Assembly: GCF_949987515.2 (NCBI RefSeq)
Contig: NC_082684.1
Span: 17,847,701 to 17,911,700 of the forward strand
Direction of reading: 5' to 3'
DNA: 64,000 nucleotides
DNA from: Delphinus delphis
Lineage: Eukaryota; Chordata; Mammalia; Artiodactyla; Delphinidae
In this document: positions 1 to 11,888 of the stretch, piece after piece
How the letters are laid out: the number at the start of each line of letters is the position of its first letter
Numbering within the stretch: position 1 is the first letter of the stretch
Program-made: the position numbers and the translations under genes
Notes under the pieces: model-generated
What the model saw: only the letters and a program-made list of their open reading frames with translations
Told to the model about the DNA's origin: nothing
The model's database searches: none

Positions 1-70
1 GTTTTGCACTTTAATATTTTTTTTTTTTTTTAAAAAAGCAGAGGTCTTCTTAGAAGCCCATACGATTTAA

Positions 71-361
71 ATTTATTTATTTATTTATTTATTTATTTAT
101 GGCTGTGTTGGGTCTTCGTTTCTGTGCGAGAGCTTTCTCTAGTTGTGGCAAGTGGTGGCCACTCTTCATCGCGGTGCACGGGCCTCTCACTATCGTGGCC
201 TCTCTTATTGCAGAGCACAGGCTCCAGATGTGCAGGCTCAGTAATTGAGGCTCATGGGCCCAGTTGTTCCGCGGCATGTGGGATCCTCCCAGACCAGGGC
301 TCAAACCCGTGTCCCCTGCGTTGGCAGGCAGATTCTCAACCACTGCGTCACCAGGAAAGCT
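71..361 (-). mobile_element. CHR-type tRNA-derived SINE, long form
   Basis: Read on the minus strand, this starts with the CHR head (reverse complement of 'tcaccaggaaagc' near 348-360). It continues through the tRNA-like region with a box B-like 'gggtttgagcc' and the body, and ends in a run of TTTA units at 71-100, which is an (AAAT)n tail in sense. It is the long subtype, carrying the extra 3' segment also seen in the copy at 12840. Several substitutions from the other copies suggest an older insertion. AT-rich flanks prevent a clear target-site duplication. The open frames across it are by-products, not genes. Confidence 0.9.
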
Positions 362-1260
362 CCATTTTAATAATATTTTTTATAAAAATACTTGGACTCC
401 AACAGTAGATTTGGATGAAACAATTTTGACATAAAATGCTTTTATCAAGAGTGATAATTAATATAGGCATGGCTTATAACTATTCAACTATTCTTAAGTT
501 TCATAGTAAACACCACAAAACAAGACAGTCATGTGTGCTAAATTATCTATGCACAATGTATACATAAATCACTACTGAAGTTATTTGGAACCTGAGTTCT
601 ATTATTCTTTAATGATTTAGGATGTAAAAATATAGACTTTATTTTTAATCAGATAAAATATTAAGCAAAAGTATGAAATACTGTTTAATGTTCTTGACTG
701 AAAATAACTATTTAATATATAACTGAATCTTTTTTATTAAAGAAAACCATCAACTCAGTAAAATACTATGACCAACAAGTTAGGTATTTTTAGTACAAAA
801 CAATCTCAAAATGAACTGAATTTTAAGGGGGGATGGCGTGAATTTTGATAGTATAAGTTGTATGCAAATTTAGGATCTTCAATAGAAACAATCTCCTTCC
901 TCTCTTAATCAAAGATGCTTTTACCCATGGAATTCAAACCATCAACCATAAGGAAAATCTATGTTCTTCCATTTGTGGGCAAAAGCTATTTGGCTGCAGC
1001 ATCCCTTAATCATTTCCAAGTTTGGTTAAGGTGATTTGCGATGCCAAGTACACTCCAAAGCTGTGCCCTTGATTGTAAAGACAATCTTCCCAAACAGAGG
1101 AGAAACATTCTTTGTTACAAAGTCCTTGAGCAGTTGTGTTATTCTAAATAGTTGTCCTCCATTGAAAATGTGTGAGAAATGACAGAACATTTGTCAATTC
1201 AGGTCACAATTAAGTTCACAAGGGGGGAAATGAAGAGGAGTTTATAGGAGGGCATTGTTT
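362..1260. other. AT-rich unique sequence, no gene seen
   Basis: No open frame of note, no repeat family that I recognise and no RNA gene. Composition is AT-rich. The part at about 900-1200 is less AT-rich and has no repeat signature. Confidence 0.6.
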
Positions 1261-1924
1261 TACAGTAAGTCTCCTACATATGAACCTTCAAGCTGCTAAC
1301 TTTCAAAGATGTAAACGTGTGTTCGCATGTCCAATCACTTACATTAGTTCACGTGTCTGCCGTACGTTGTCGCATGCTTGCATCCTCTACAACTGGTTGT
1401 GCTTTTGTGTACTTTACTGTACATTACAGTATCTTTACCGGAGATACTGGAAGAGGATGACAGCTACTACCCAGACATCACTGGATCCTTTTCTCAAGAG
1501 GGTAAATAGAATTGAACCCAGCGAGGAACCAGAACCTGTGCCATCAGCGTCAGGTGTGAGAGAAGTTGCAGCCTGCCCTCCGTCTCCTGTTGTTGACGAT
1601 CCTTCAGCTCTACCGTCTCCCACCTCCTCTCCCTCCTCCAGTCAGTAACTCTTCTTGCCTTTTCACTTGATGCCAGTCCCCATATGTCAGCTGTTGTACT
1701 GTACTACTGTAGTTTTCAAGATTAAAAATGTTTTCTTTATTTTTTGTGTTTGTTTTTTAGGTATTATTTGTGTGAAAAGTATAATAAACCTATTACAGTA
1801 CAGTACTATATAGCTGATTGTGTTAGTTGGGTACCTAAGCTAACTTTGTTGAATTTATGAACAGATTGGACTTATGAACACGCTCTTGGAATGGAACTCA
1901 CTCGTATGTAGGGGACTTAGTGTA
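1261..1924 (+). mobile_element. Tigger/pogo-type DNA transposon, internally deleted
   Basis: The two ends form terminal inverted repeats. The left reads 'tacagtaagtctcctacata' at 1261-1280. The right end at 1903-1924 is its reverse complement over about 22 bases with three mismatches. Both ends carry TA, the target dinucleotide of the Tc1/mariner-pogo group. From memory it resembles the laurasiatherian Tigger1a group. A full Tigger1 is about 2.4 kb. This copy is about 0.66 kb and keeps the 5' leader, the end of the transposase frame and the 3' UTR with an AATAAA at 1783-1788. It is non-autonomous and was mobilised or deleted long ago. Family name is not verified. Confidence 0.85.
1280..1648 (+). 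pseudogene. Tigger transposase remnant, C-terminal tail only
   Basis: A 122-codon frame runs inside the Tigger-like element. Only the last part, from about codon 60 (position 1457 on), looks like transposase. It is a low-complexity tail rich in Pro, Ser, Glu and Val ending 'LPSPTSSPSSSQ', as expected at the extreme C-terminus of Tigger transposases after the DDE domain. The first 55-60 codons are the translated 5' leader, joined by an internal deletion near 1436-1445. No helix-turn-helix, CENPB-type domain or DDE residues are present, so it cannot be an active transposase. Survival of the open frame is likely chance, since no promoter or splice context is visible. Confidence 0.6.
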
Positions 1925-2349
1925 GTCCAAGTGTAGTCCATATGTCAACCTCAGATGGGTATAGCATTGTTCCCAAATGTTTATGGAATTAAATTATATT
2001 AAATTTCCACTCTAGATTTATCATTTATCAACTTTTCTCAACTCTTCTCAAGCCTACCTATATGTCCAGCCCACTCTGCCACTTTAGATCCAAAAGTATA
2101 TTAACTGTTTATCATTAGTCTTATTACCTTAATTTATTCACAAGTGTGTCTTTCAAGTTTAAAGAGGTCCTCAAAGTACTAATAATCAAGCATTTAATGA
2201 GGACATTTGCATTCATTCAATTCAGATCCTTCAAAATCTCATAGACTTTAATCATATATTTTATCCTTTCTTCCAGATGAGTCATATGAAATATTCACCC
2301 CTATTGCCATATGCAGATTCTTTGGTTCTATTGATGTGGCAATGAATCA
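1925..2349. other. Unique AT-rich sequence
   Basis: No gene, RNA or repeat family recognised. Confidence 0.55.
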
Positions 2350-2425
2350 ACAAATATTTATCTGGTGCTTGCTTTGCCAGTGACACTATGTCAGGAGTTT
2401 GGGGACATAGAAAAATGGCTGTATC
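2350..2425 (-). repeat. L2-like LINE 3' end fragment
   Basis: The segment 'caacaaatatttatctggtg' and what follows, through 'tttggggacatag', matches the reverse complement of the familiar L2 3' end (the '...gcctggcacatagtaggtgctcaataaatatttgttg' type). It is highly diverged, as expected of an ancient mammalian repeat. Confidence 0.6.
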
Positions 2426-2579
2426 TCATAGTCTTCCCCTGTCCCAGCCCATCCCAATCTCTAAGGTTTTAGCTTCAAGATCCATCTAACCACTGAGCTA
2501 ATCATAACCAAGACTGGCAGTGGATTGTATAATCCTATCTTCACCAGCAGGTGAGATTTTAGAATCAATCTTGTGGTCT

Positions 2580-2860
2580 CATAGTCAGGATACAGCATGC
2601 CAGGGATGCGTTCCAACTCTGCCCTAGTTTTAGTTGATATGTCAACAGCTTTGACAGTGTCCTCATTCTATCTCATAAAATACAAATTATTTTTCTCATG
2701 GTTTCCAAAGCTCCATACTTTGTGTTTTTTCTCTTACCTCATAAGCTACTCCTTCTCAGTCTTCTTTGTTTTACCATTTTCCTCTGCTTTACCTCTAAAT
2801 ATCAGAAAGCCCCAAAGATTGAGACTAGATCCTTTATCTTCACTATGCATCAATCCATGA
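2580..2860 (+). repeat. Possible L2 LINE coding-region fragment
   Basis: The stretch containing 'ctactccttctcagtcttct' and 'aaatatcagaaagccccaaa' resembles the L2 reverse-transcriptase region ('..ctccttctctgtctcctttgctgg..', '..aatgttggagtgccccagggc..'). The two short open frames across it (2597-2860, 2698-2970) are therefore probably remnants or chance. The resemblance is by eye only. Confidence 0.45.
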
Positions 2861-2970
2861 ATCAACTGAAAAAGAGATCTTTAGAAACAGGAAGGTTGCA
2901 TTTACCTGACAATAAGAATCACTATTGCCTAAAGACTTCTGCCACCATGTCCCTGATGTGGCCCCATTAA

Positions 2971-3149
2971 TTCTGGAGCACAGAATATATTGTACCTTGT
3001 CTTTGGGACTATTTATTCATTGTCTTTTTCAAGAAAGTGACCTCTAAAGTTGTACTTGTCCTCTAGTTCAGTTAACCCCCCACTTATTTCGCTCTTTTCT
3101 GGTTCTTAGCTTGGCATTATGGTCTCTGAGTAATTTGCAGCCAAGTCCA
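2971..3149. other. Unique sequence
   Basis: Nothing recognised. Confidence 0.5.
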
Positions 3150-3320
3150 CATTTTTTTTAATGTTTTCATATATAACTGAAGTGCAGTAAACTTTACGTG
3201 TTTAATCTGTACAGCTTGATCAATTTTGACATAGGTATACAGCCATGAAACTGTCACTCCTATCAAATAATTAACATGTTCATTACCCCCCAAAGTTTCA
3301 TTTTGATACTACCCTTACAG
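3150..3320 (-). repeat. Old L1 3' UTR fragment
   Basis: The run 'cttgatcaattttgacatag' and 'gaaactgtcactcctatc' matches the old mammalian L1 3' UTR motif in reverse ('..tcaattttgacaaatgtatacacc..'). It is short and diverged. Confidence 0.55.
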
Positions 3321-4029
3321 AGATTGCAATCTAGTAAAAAATGAATCTGTCTCATAATATGAGAGAAAGCATTGTGTGGAGCTCAGTAATGAATGGTAAA
3401 TATGGTATGGATAAGAGGCATAGAAATTCAAAGAAAGGAGATAATATTGTGAGCAGGTTAATTGGAAATGGCTTCATCATTACCTATTGCATGCATTTTC
3501 TTACAGTATTTTTCTCTCTACATTTTATTTAATAATTGGCATTAATCATTATCCTGTGTTTTTATCCAGGTATTTATATTACATATACTCCTTTTGACTT
3601 TATATAAGGATAAAATCTCTTCTTCTTGGGCTGCTTAATCCTTCCTTAGGACAAATAACCTTGATCTTTGCATTCTGGATGCAGTCACCATATAAATAAT
3701 TTTAGAGTTAGACAAGATATCAGATACTACTTTTGCAAACTCCAAGATGTCATGTAATTCCACCTTCTTTTATTCTTTATTCCCACAAACACACTAGTAT
3801 AAGCTTTTATGACTTCTATTTATATTAGTTGCTCAAACAGGTTTTAAGCAGAAAGATTCTTTTCATTTATTTTTTGGAACAGCCTCTTAGGCAAGACTCC
3901 TTTTGCTGTCAGTGACAGAAATGATTTCTTGACTCATATAACTTAAAGGTCCAAGGTTCAGTTGATTTTTGATTATGTTACATCTATAATCTCAGACGAT
4001 AATGTCTCTCTCCAATGCTTGCTTCTGTT
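3321..4029. other. Unique AT-rich sequence
   Basis: No supported gene. A 63-codon frame at 3341-3532 has no recognisable domain and is expected by chance in AT-rich DNA. Confidence 0.5.
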
Positions 4030-4560
4030 TTTATTGCATTTAGAGTTGTCAGATAAAATAAAGTCCAATCAAATGTGAATTTCAGATAAACAACACATAA
4101 TTTTTTAGCATTTATGTTGTCCAAATATTGCATGGGACATACTAGGTTTATTTTTGCTTTTATTTATTTTTTGTTTCTTTGTTTCTCTCAATCTGGCATA
4201 CTAACACTCACACTGAATTGCTCTCAGGTAGGTTTTCTTCACTGCCCTACCTTCACCACAGTCTCTCAGCTTATATCCTCCAGATTAGCCACCCAAGAGG
4301 AAAAAAAGCTTCTTTTTCTGTGAAATCTCTGACTGAGTCTTACTGGACCAAAATGAGTTATAACCATCAAACAATGTCCATGGCCCAGGGGATAGAATAC
4401 ATTCATTGGGTCTGCATCATAGGTCACCCTCCACACACAAGGGAGGAGGCATGACTCCGTCAGTTTCACCAAACCATAGTTACTGGGAATCATTGAGGGG
4501 CTATTCCCAAAAGGAAGACCAAAGTCCAGAGGGGACATGTATATTAGACAAGGAAAAGAA
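4030..4560. repeat. Old interspersed repeat(s), family unresolved
   Basis: Two segments feel like known mammalian repeats. One (about 4040-4145) has 'aatttcagataaacaacaca' followed by 'attttttagcatt' and 'atattgcatgggacatacta'. The other (about 4330-4530) has 'tccatggcccaggggataga', 'gtcaccctccacac' and 'ttcccaaaaggaag'. I recall both patterns recurring across mammalian genomes but cannot assign a family. Overlapping 70-95 codon frames on both strands are shadows. Confidence 0.4.
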
Positions 4561-4799
4561 AAATATGACTACTAGAGATCTTTTTAAATGTGGCTTTACT
4601 TTTGATACACTTGATTTATAATGATAAAAACTACCATAAATTTAGTTATATTTTAAAGGATGTGTATTTCATCAACCACAACTAATTCACTCTTTATATT
4701 ATGTTGGACATGAAAAAACAGCATGTATCAAGGTGTGGGACAGTTTGGTTTAACAGGCACCATGCAGCTACTGGATGGCAGAGGGAGCAGATGAGAGTT

Positions 4800-5080
4800 T
4801 CTGTTAAGGAAACAGCATTTGGGTTACACAAGTTTAGATTCTAGTCTTATCTTTATCTCTCATGCCTCTGAGCAAATAAATTCAACTCAATTCAACTCTT
4901 AGATCTTGATCTCTAATCATGATCTAAGAATCTTGGATTAAGTTTGGAATTTTAATAACCTACTTCATTGGATAATGCAAATGATTAAATAAAATAATGC
5001 ATGAAATGACCATAACACAGTAGCTGGAATATTGCAATCTTCCAAAAGTATTCATTGTATTATTATCCATAGCAATCTTA
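4800..5080 (+). repeat. Possible MIR SINE, diverged
   Basis: The order of features fits MIR: an exon-like 'ttagattctagtcttatctt' head, 'cctctgagcaaat', then 'gattaaataaaataatgcatgaaat' and 'cagtagctggaatattgcaa' near the 3' end. Divergence is high. Confidence 0.45.
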
Positions 5081-5831
5081 CAATAATCTTCCAACTAGTA
5101 TTCCTGAATTTTTCATTTTCTTTCTTCAAAACTATTTTTATATGTTCACTTTGTTATTATGTGTTGTGTTTAGGACTATCACTTCCAGTAGGTTTTTAAT
5201 GCTTTGAGATCATTATTCTTTGGTATTTTTCTCAAATTTTTCATATGAAGTTATTTTATGTCTGTTAAGTCCATCTTGTGCTTACGTAAGTGATTTTTTA
5301 ATCACAATGCAGGTTTTTTTTTTTTAAATCCTTCTTGAATTACAAAACTATATTTCTTTCTATATCTTGGGCTGCCTTTACCTGATCATTAGTTATAGAT
5401 GCTCACTGGGGAAATACCTTGATGGTATTTTCTATGATCTCACTTAAATTTCATTTCTTTATAACATTTCTTCCACTACACTGTTACTATGATTTTTATT
5501 CTATTTACTTTCCTTTAACAAAACATAACTGCCACTTAGCTCATGTGGCTGAGATCCTGGGATATCCTCCAATACATATCTTTATCAAACCTTAGTATAT
5601 TTTTGCCCAAAAAAATAGTTTCATTTGGAAGCTTAGAAATTTCAATGTGCATCTTCTTTTTCAGAGAAAATAACAAAATATTACACATGATCAAGTTAAG
5701 CATTAATTCTTGGGGAAATAACCATATGCTACAGAAGATAATGTATAAGTGTTTCTTCAAACATAATGACAGAGGAAATATGGATATATTTACATTTTTA
5801 TCTCATGTCAAACCAATAGAGTGAAATTGAT
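5081..5831. other. Unique AT-rich sequence
   Basis: Opposed short open frames at 5536-5824 are reciprocal by-products of low GC. There is a T-run at 5315-5324. No gene or repeat family recognised. Confidence 0.5.
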
Positions 5832-5906
5832 GGTAGATAATATAGATAGCTAAGTGAATAAGAATAGATAGATGATACATAGAAAGATAGATAGATAGAT
5901 AGCATA
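5832..5906 (+). repeat. (GATA)n-type microsatellite, interrupted
   Basis: Degenerate GATA/TAGA units run through the segment, with the best run of about five 'gata' units near 5883-5902. The flanks are imperfect units, so the array is old and interrupted. Confidence 0.8.
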
Positions 5907-6174
5907 TCTATTGTCACTTAATGTACATGAGAATACACATAACAAAATATCTTAAACAATAGAAATCTTAAAAGGAGATCTGAGTGTTATATTGGGTAGA
6001 CATTCAAACTGATTAATGCTGCCAAATTCCCATTACTGAGACTCACCACAAATATCCCTACTGGCAAGAAGTATACCTCACTCAGAACTTCAAGGTTTAG
6101 AAATTGAAAAATAGTTTCTCCTCATAAAGAATGTGTTGAGGAATGTCTGGGAGAAGTCTAAAGTGCAATGCTAT

Positions 6175-6475
6175 GGAAAATGCAAGTGATAACAGAATCT
6201 GAAATCCTGTATTTGAAACTTCATTCTAATGCTTACTGCTTAACCTTGAGCAAATTATTTGCTTGTTCAGGTGAAAAGTTATCAATAAGGTGGATTCAAA
6301 TTCAGCTTCATCACTTACTTGTTACGTGACTTGGATAAGTTATTTTTCTTCTCTGAATCTTTTCTCCTGGATGACTATGTACTAATACAGAAGCAAATTC
6401 AGAACGATTATGAAAATGGAATAAAATTTTATAAAGCTTTGTACATAATGTCTCTCACATAATGTGATATTTATG
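6175..6475 (+). repeat. Two adjacent MIR-like SINE fragments
   Basis: The block at 6290-6475 has 'tcaaattcagcttcatcactta', 'gttacgtgacttggataagttatt', 'cttctctgaatctttt' and 'aaagctttgtacataatgtctctcac', which follows the MIR layout. The block at 6175-6260 has 'gaaacttcattctaatgctta' and 'aaccttgagcaaattatt', which repeats the MIR central core. They may be a duplication or two insertions. Confidence 0.65.
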
Positions 6476-8140
6476 TACATATATATAAATATGCCTTATA
6501 TATTAATTTCTTCCGTTTCTTAATCAACATCATTGAGATCTTAGCAGAAGCAGCTTATCATTAAATCCTCAGAGGTTTGCTGATGAGATAAGGTATTTTA
6601 AAGATTTTGCCAAATTCAAGTGCTAGTTTTACCAGTAAAATACTGACAATCACTACTATCAGTATTAACAACTACTCTTATAATAGAAATAGGGATAGGA
6701 TTGAAAAAATGTGTAAGCAGAAATAAAAAATTGAGTTCTAGGCATGCTTAGCTGTTCACTTATTATATATGTTGGGGTGTAGCATTATATGAAATGTTCT
6801 ATTCATCTTCTTTGGCACTTGGTTTCTTCATTATTACATTATATATAATAATAATCCATATTTATATCATTATAGCCCATAAAGTTCTCTTTTAATTCTA
6901 ACATACTGTAATTATGAGTAAGGCATTTGATATGACTGACATCTGACAACTATCAATGGTCAAAAGTCACTGAGACACCTTCTAAAACATGACAACAGTG
7001 CAAGAAGGAGGGTGCATCCAGTCTCTGCTGAATCGCTGCAGCTGTCTTCCTTTCGTGCTAATTAACTTTCAAAACCAGAAAGCAGCAGGCCCAAGCTAAT
7101 GGCTGCTAGAAAGACCAGTTGATTTTTTTCTTTCTGAATCCCAGTTTAGAATTCGTTCTCCTTGATTTTTCTGCTTCTGAAAGGTAAATGAGATGTCATG
7201 CTTTATTGTGTACAGGGGAAAAAAACTCAGTGATTCTACATCTTGCTGAACTAGTAATCTTTCATAATTTGCTACATGCTAACTTCCTATTGTTTCTCAC
7301 GTTTGAAACATTTTTGGATATTGGATTGTAAGAAATACCATGTAATTATGATGCAGAGAAAATACCGTGCCTTTACAGTTACCAGTAATGCAAATAAATA
7401 CCATCTTGTGAGATGCTCTTGGATAGTCTCTGTCAGCACTTTCGTTAAAAGTCCCAATTTTTAGTCATTTATAATACTAGCAAGCAGGACTTCAGAGGAA
7501 GTAATACCATCTGTTGTTATTAGGAGTGACATTGCCCAAGGTTAGGCCAGACATGTAAAACCCTTTCATCTTCAGTATTTCTTTGCTTCTCTCTGTTTAC
7601 TAGGAACTTGTCTAGTTGAGTTGATGAAAATTATGCAAAGATCAATTTGGATTAAATCCAAACCCTAGTGAAAAATCTGTGAATCAACTGAGGGAAGTAC
7701 TGATTTGTCTACTTTTGCTCTCTTTGGTCTGTGGTGTGATAACATCATGTATATACATAAGAATTTATCATTATAATTCCAAACCTTGTAAGTCTTATCT
7801 GTCCTCAGAAAAACTTAGTTGGAGTCTCTTTATTCATGTTCTGAAATATGTAACCTCTAAGAAGACAGTCAGCAATTCAGAATCTAGGACAAAATTTCAA
7901 AGAAACTGAAATCTGAAGGTAGAAAAAACACACATGCTACGGGAGTAGAATGATATATCAGCAACCACAGCGTAGGATCAATGCATTAAGAAAAAAAATA
8001 AAATAAGGCACAGATATCATGCTAGCTTGAAATATCACTTTATAATCTTGGAAGACAGGGCTATAGGAAAAAAGTAGCTAAAACTACTAATTAGCATAAA
8101 AATGTATACTATGGTATTTATAAACATAAAAACATCAGTA
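6476..8140. other. Unique sequence without a supported gene
   Basis: No recognised repeat or RNA. Small frames at 7276-7464 and 7679-7909 lack domains. The part at 6960-7150 is less AT-rich and reads 'cgtgctaattaactttcaaa', a homeodomain-type TAAT palindrome, so it could be a conserved non-coding element (untested). Confidence 0.5.
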
Positions 8141-8149
8141 TTATTTGTT

Positions 8150-8375
8150 TTTACTAATTTTTATTGGAGTATGATTGCTTTACAATGTTGTGTTAGCCTC
8201 CACTGCACAACAGAATGAATCAGCCATACACATACAGACATTCCCTCCCTTTTGGACTTCCCTCCCATTTAGGTTACCACAGTGCCTCAGGTAGAGTTCC
8301 CTGTGCTATACAGTATGTTCCCATCAGTTGTCTATCTTATACATAGTATCGATAATGTGTTCCATCTAAGAACAA
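8150..8375 (-). mobile_element. L1 3' end fragment, 5'-truncated
   Basis: The segment reads 'tattggagtatgattgcttt' at the left and 'agttccctgtgctatacagta' further right. These are the reverse complement of the 3' UTR shared by cetartiodactyl L1 elements, and the same motifs occur at 15480, 23600, 35100 and 42420 in this window. It is moderately diverged. Confidence 0.8.
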
Positions 8376-9525
8376 GTTTTAAAGTTCATTAATTTTCACA
8401 TTTCTCTTCCAAATTGGGGAAAGTTACTAACTATGATGATTTTTGTAACTATGATAAACAAATATTTAAATGACTTTTAAAAATAATTTCCTCAGTTGGA
8501 AATTTACAGGGGTAAACTATGTCTGAAACAGTGACAGTGTAGATTCTTTTCACCATATGCCTTCTTTCCTTCTCCCTTGACTTTTCATTTTTACTTCCTC
8601 TTTTATGGCCCTACCTTCAACCCTCATTAATCCTCCCACACATTTTGTCATCTTTTTATGTGACTTTTTATGTCATCTCTTTATTCTTCAAGCATGTCAG
8701 CAGCATCTAGAGAAAACAACTAACATCCAGTCTAAAGGTGTTACTAATTCCTGTACTGATAAACAAAAGGTGACTTCTTTTTAGAAAGTCCAGAATTGTT
8801 TTTAGAATCATAGCATACAATTTAGCAAATGAGCTGTGTTATAATAATATCATAGACATCTTGTACCTTAAAATTTACAAAGTACTCTTTTACACATAAA
8901 AATCATCTGATTTTTGTCACATCCCACTAAAAAAGGTTGAAATAAAAATTACTTGCTGAAGTCATACAATTAGGACATTGGGGAAGTTTTAAGTAAAAAC
9001 TCAAATTTAAAAATTGGTATTTAAATCCAGTATAATTTTGACCAAAGGATACTAAACTCATTATGTTGCAAACATTACCTTGTCTATCCTGTGAAAATTT
9101 TCCTTAACCGTAAAAAGTAGTTCATTTAGTACTAGCAAGGATTTCTCAGGCTTGGGGAAGAAGTAAAGACTCATTCTAAACTAATAAAAAATGTACCCCA
9201 AATTAAAATGCAAGATATTTATTTAATAGGATATCAGTAAGGCTATTTTATGATACTACATTTTTCCCTTAAGATCAAAAACTCGACCTTAACTATGATT
9301 CTATGGTGTGTTCCACTGGAAAATCCTATATATTAAAAAAAAATTGCTTTTCCCAAATATATCATCCTGCTTTGTTATATTGTTAATATTGGTGATTTCA
9401 TCATTAATTCATTATGTTTTCTTTTGACAATGATAAGATATAGATTGTACTTAAATACATAACTGTTTCAATCCTTTTGATGATGGAATCAGTAAAACTA
9501 CAAAAACAAGTCAAATAATTTTACT
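8376..9525. other. AT-rich unique sequence
   Basis: No open frame of 60 codons, no RNA gene and no repeat family recognised. Confidence 0.5.
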
Positions 9526-9529
9526 TCTT

Positions 9530-10870
9530 TTAAATAGACATACACTTACATTGTTCTATATATATATGTATATATATATATATATATATATTTAAGTTTC
9601 CATCTTCCCTCATTAATTCTTCCCTTAGGTGACCACCACTCTTATTCCTTCTTTATATCCTGCAGAGTTTATTTACATCTATATATGAAAATATGACTAT
9701 ATACTCTTAACATGATAAAATTCTTATTTTGTATTCTCCTTTGTCACTTATCAATCAAGATACCTCTACTCATTTCATATTAGTATAGAGAGAGCTACTT
9801 ATTCTTTACATCTGTGTAATATTCCATTACATAAATGTATCAAAATCTGTTTTGCAATTAATGGATATTTTTTTCAAAACTGTTTTGCTCTTACAAACAA
9901 GATTACGATGAATACCTCTGTAAAAACATTTCCCATCTGGGTGAATAAATCTTATGACAAATTCTCAGAAGTGGAGTTGGCTGGGTCAATAAAGTATATG
10001 CATTTGTAAATGTGATAGATATTGATAATTTGCACTATATGCAATCTGAAGAAATTTACTTTCCCCACACCAATGCGAAAGAATGGTTATTTCTCTATAA
10101 TTTCACTAACAAAATTGATTGCTAAACTCTTAGATTTTTATCAATCTGATGTGGAAGTGTTCTCAGTATTGTTTTAATTTACATTTCTCTTTTTTTAGGG
10201 AAAGAGTCTGATGACATTTAAATATGGTTAAAAGTCATTTGTGTTCACTGTTTTGTGAACTCTACTTTTTTCCAGTTTTTCTATTAAATAGTCATTTTCT
10301 TATCAATTTCTAAATACCTTTTATATATTAAAGAGTTTTAAAGTAAATTGCAAATATTATTAACCTTTTTGTTGTTTTCTGACAATATACAGGTTGGTTT
10401 TAATTATCATGTATATGATTTTTAATTTTATGTAGAAAAATTACTATTCATATCTTTTATACAACTGAGTTCTGAGAACTAGAAAAACTTTCCATACATA
10501 AAAGTTATAAATTAATTTACATATATTTTTGCTACCTGTAAGGTTTCATTTATACATTCAAATACTTTATCCATTTGGAAATTTATACTGTACAAGAGAT
10601 ATAAATGAGATATGAATCTATTTTTATTTTTTTCACATGACTACTAGGTAGTTACAGCATTAAATATAACTGAGTGCGTCCTTTCACCAATGATTTTAGA
10701 GTACTCCTTTTCAATATTCTATATTGCTGAATATAACCTAATTTAGACTTTCTTATTTCAATTGTTTTGTCTATTAATATGAAAATTTAAAAAACTGTTT
10801 AAATAATAGGAATTTTTTCATAGATTTTAATATCATACAGAACATAGACCATCATCAAATTTCCTGGCAA
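9530..10870 (-). mobile_element. Old L1 fragment: 3' UTR and end of ORF2
   Basis: Reading right to left this is an old mammalian L1. 'tgtgtaatattccattacat', 'ttctcagaagtggagttggctgggtca' (split across 9961-9990) and 'tttgatttccctgatga'-type motifs correspond to the 3' part of L1. The right part (10560-10800) matches the ORF2 stretch opposite 'tttgaccc..' and 'caccatttatt'. Many small indels remove any coding capacity. A (TA)n tract interrupts its 3' UTR at 9558-9591. Confidence 0.65.
9558..9591 (+). repeat. (TA)n microsatellite
   Basis: An almost pure TA run, broken once by 'tgta', about 34 bases long. Confidence 0.9.
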
Positions 10871-11711
10871 TGCTTTCTTTCTTTTTTAATTGGGTAATTA
10901 TTTTTTATTTTATAAAAGTTTTAGATTTTTGAAGTTATCCAGAAGAGAGTAGAGAAAGTTCCAGTATGAACTATAACCAGTTTCCAGTATTATTAGCATC
11001 TTTATTACTATGAAACATTTGACAGGTTTGAAGGCAGTAACTAAGAAGACATGATCAGTGAGGTGCCACCTACCAGTCTGAAATGGCTGCCCCTCTTCTG
11101 TCTCTCCTTGGCTTCTGGAGGCCAGTTTCAGATTTCACCCAGGAAGCTCTGGAGATTGTGACCCAACAGCACCATTAATACATCAGTATTGTCCCGTTAT
11201 TACCACTAAAGTCCATACTTTATTCAGATTTTTTTTTTAATATCCTCTTTTCATTTCCAGTATCCCATCTAGGATACAACATTGTATTTATTTGTCATGT
11301 CTCAAGTTCCTCTTGGTGGTGTGTGTTTCTTACACTTTCCTTGTTTTTTATGATCTTGACAGTTTTGAGGATTACTGTCAAAGATATTTTAGAATGTCCC
11401 TCAATTGGCATTAGTCTAGTGCTTTTCTGACGATTAGACTGAGAGGATATATTAGACTGAGCCACTATCTCACAAAGTGGCTATACCGTAATGAAGTCAT
11501 ACCAGGAAAGAATGACAGTTCCTGTGCTACACCTCCTTGCCAACAATTGGTATTGTTACTTTTTTTGTAGTTTAGTTATTCTAATAGGTATGTAATTGTA
11601 TCTTGTTTTAATTTGCAATTCCTTAATACCAGTAAATGTGGAGCATTTTTTTCATTCTTACTTGCCATTAGTATATCTGCTTTGATGAAGTATCTGATAG
11701 AGTTTTGACCC

Positions 11712-11888
11712 TTTTTTTTTTAATAGGCTTTCCTGCAGACTTCTGCTGCCAACAGCACTGTGGTGAGGGTGTGGAGGGGTGCACCTGTCCTCTGGCTCTA
11801 CTGCGGCTAGGGCTGTGGTCTGGGGAAGGGCAACACTGATTGCCCTGGACCTGCGCCCGCCCTGACAGGAGAACTGCCAATTTGCCTC
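11712..11888 (-). mobile_element. Retrotransposed insert of unknown parent RNA
   Basis: A GC-rich block of about 165 bases sits inside AT-rich L1. It has a T-run at its left (11712-11721), which is a poly(A) tail on the minus strand. It is bordered by near-identical 'ttttgaccc' (11703-11711) and 'ttcgacccc' (11889-11897). Joining the outside halves restores the expected old L1 text ('gaccccattttaacaggtg'). This is the signature of L1-mediated retrotransposition of a short or 5'-truncated RNA. The minus strand reads about 45 codons without a stop ('MAVLLSGRAQVQGNQCCPSP...'), but I do not recognise the product. It could be a truncated processed pseudogene or a small RNA retrocopy. It does not look like CHR, MIR or L1. 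Confidence 0.7.

Noticed and set aside
5832..5906. CRISPR-like or other regular array
   Set aside because: It is an interrupted GATA microsatellite with no spacers. No CRISPR array occurs in this window.
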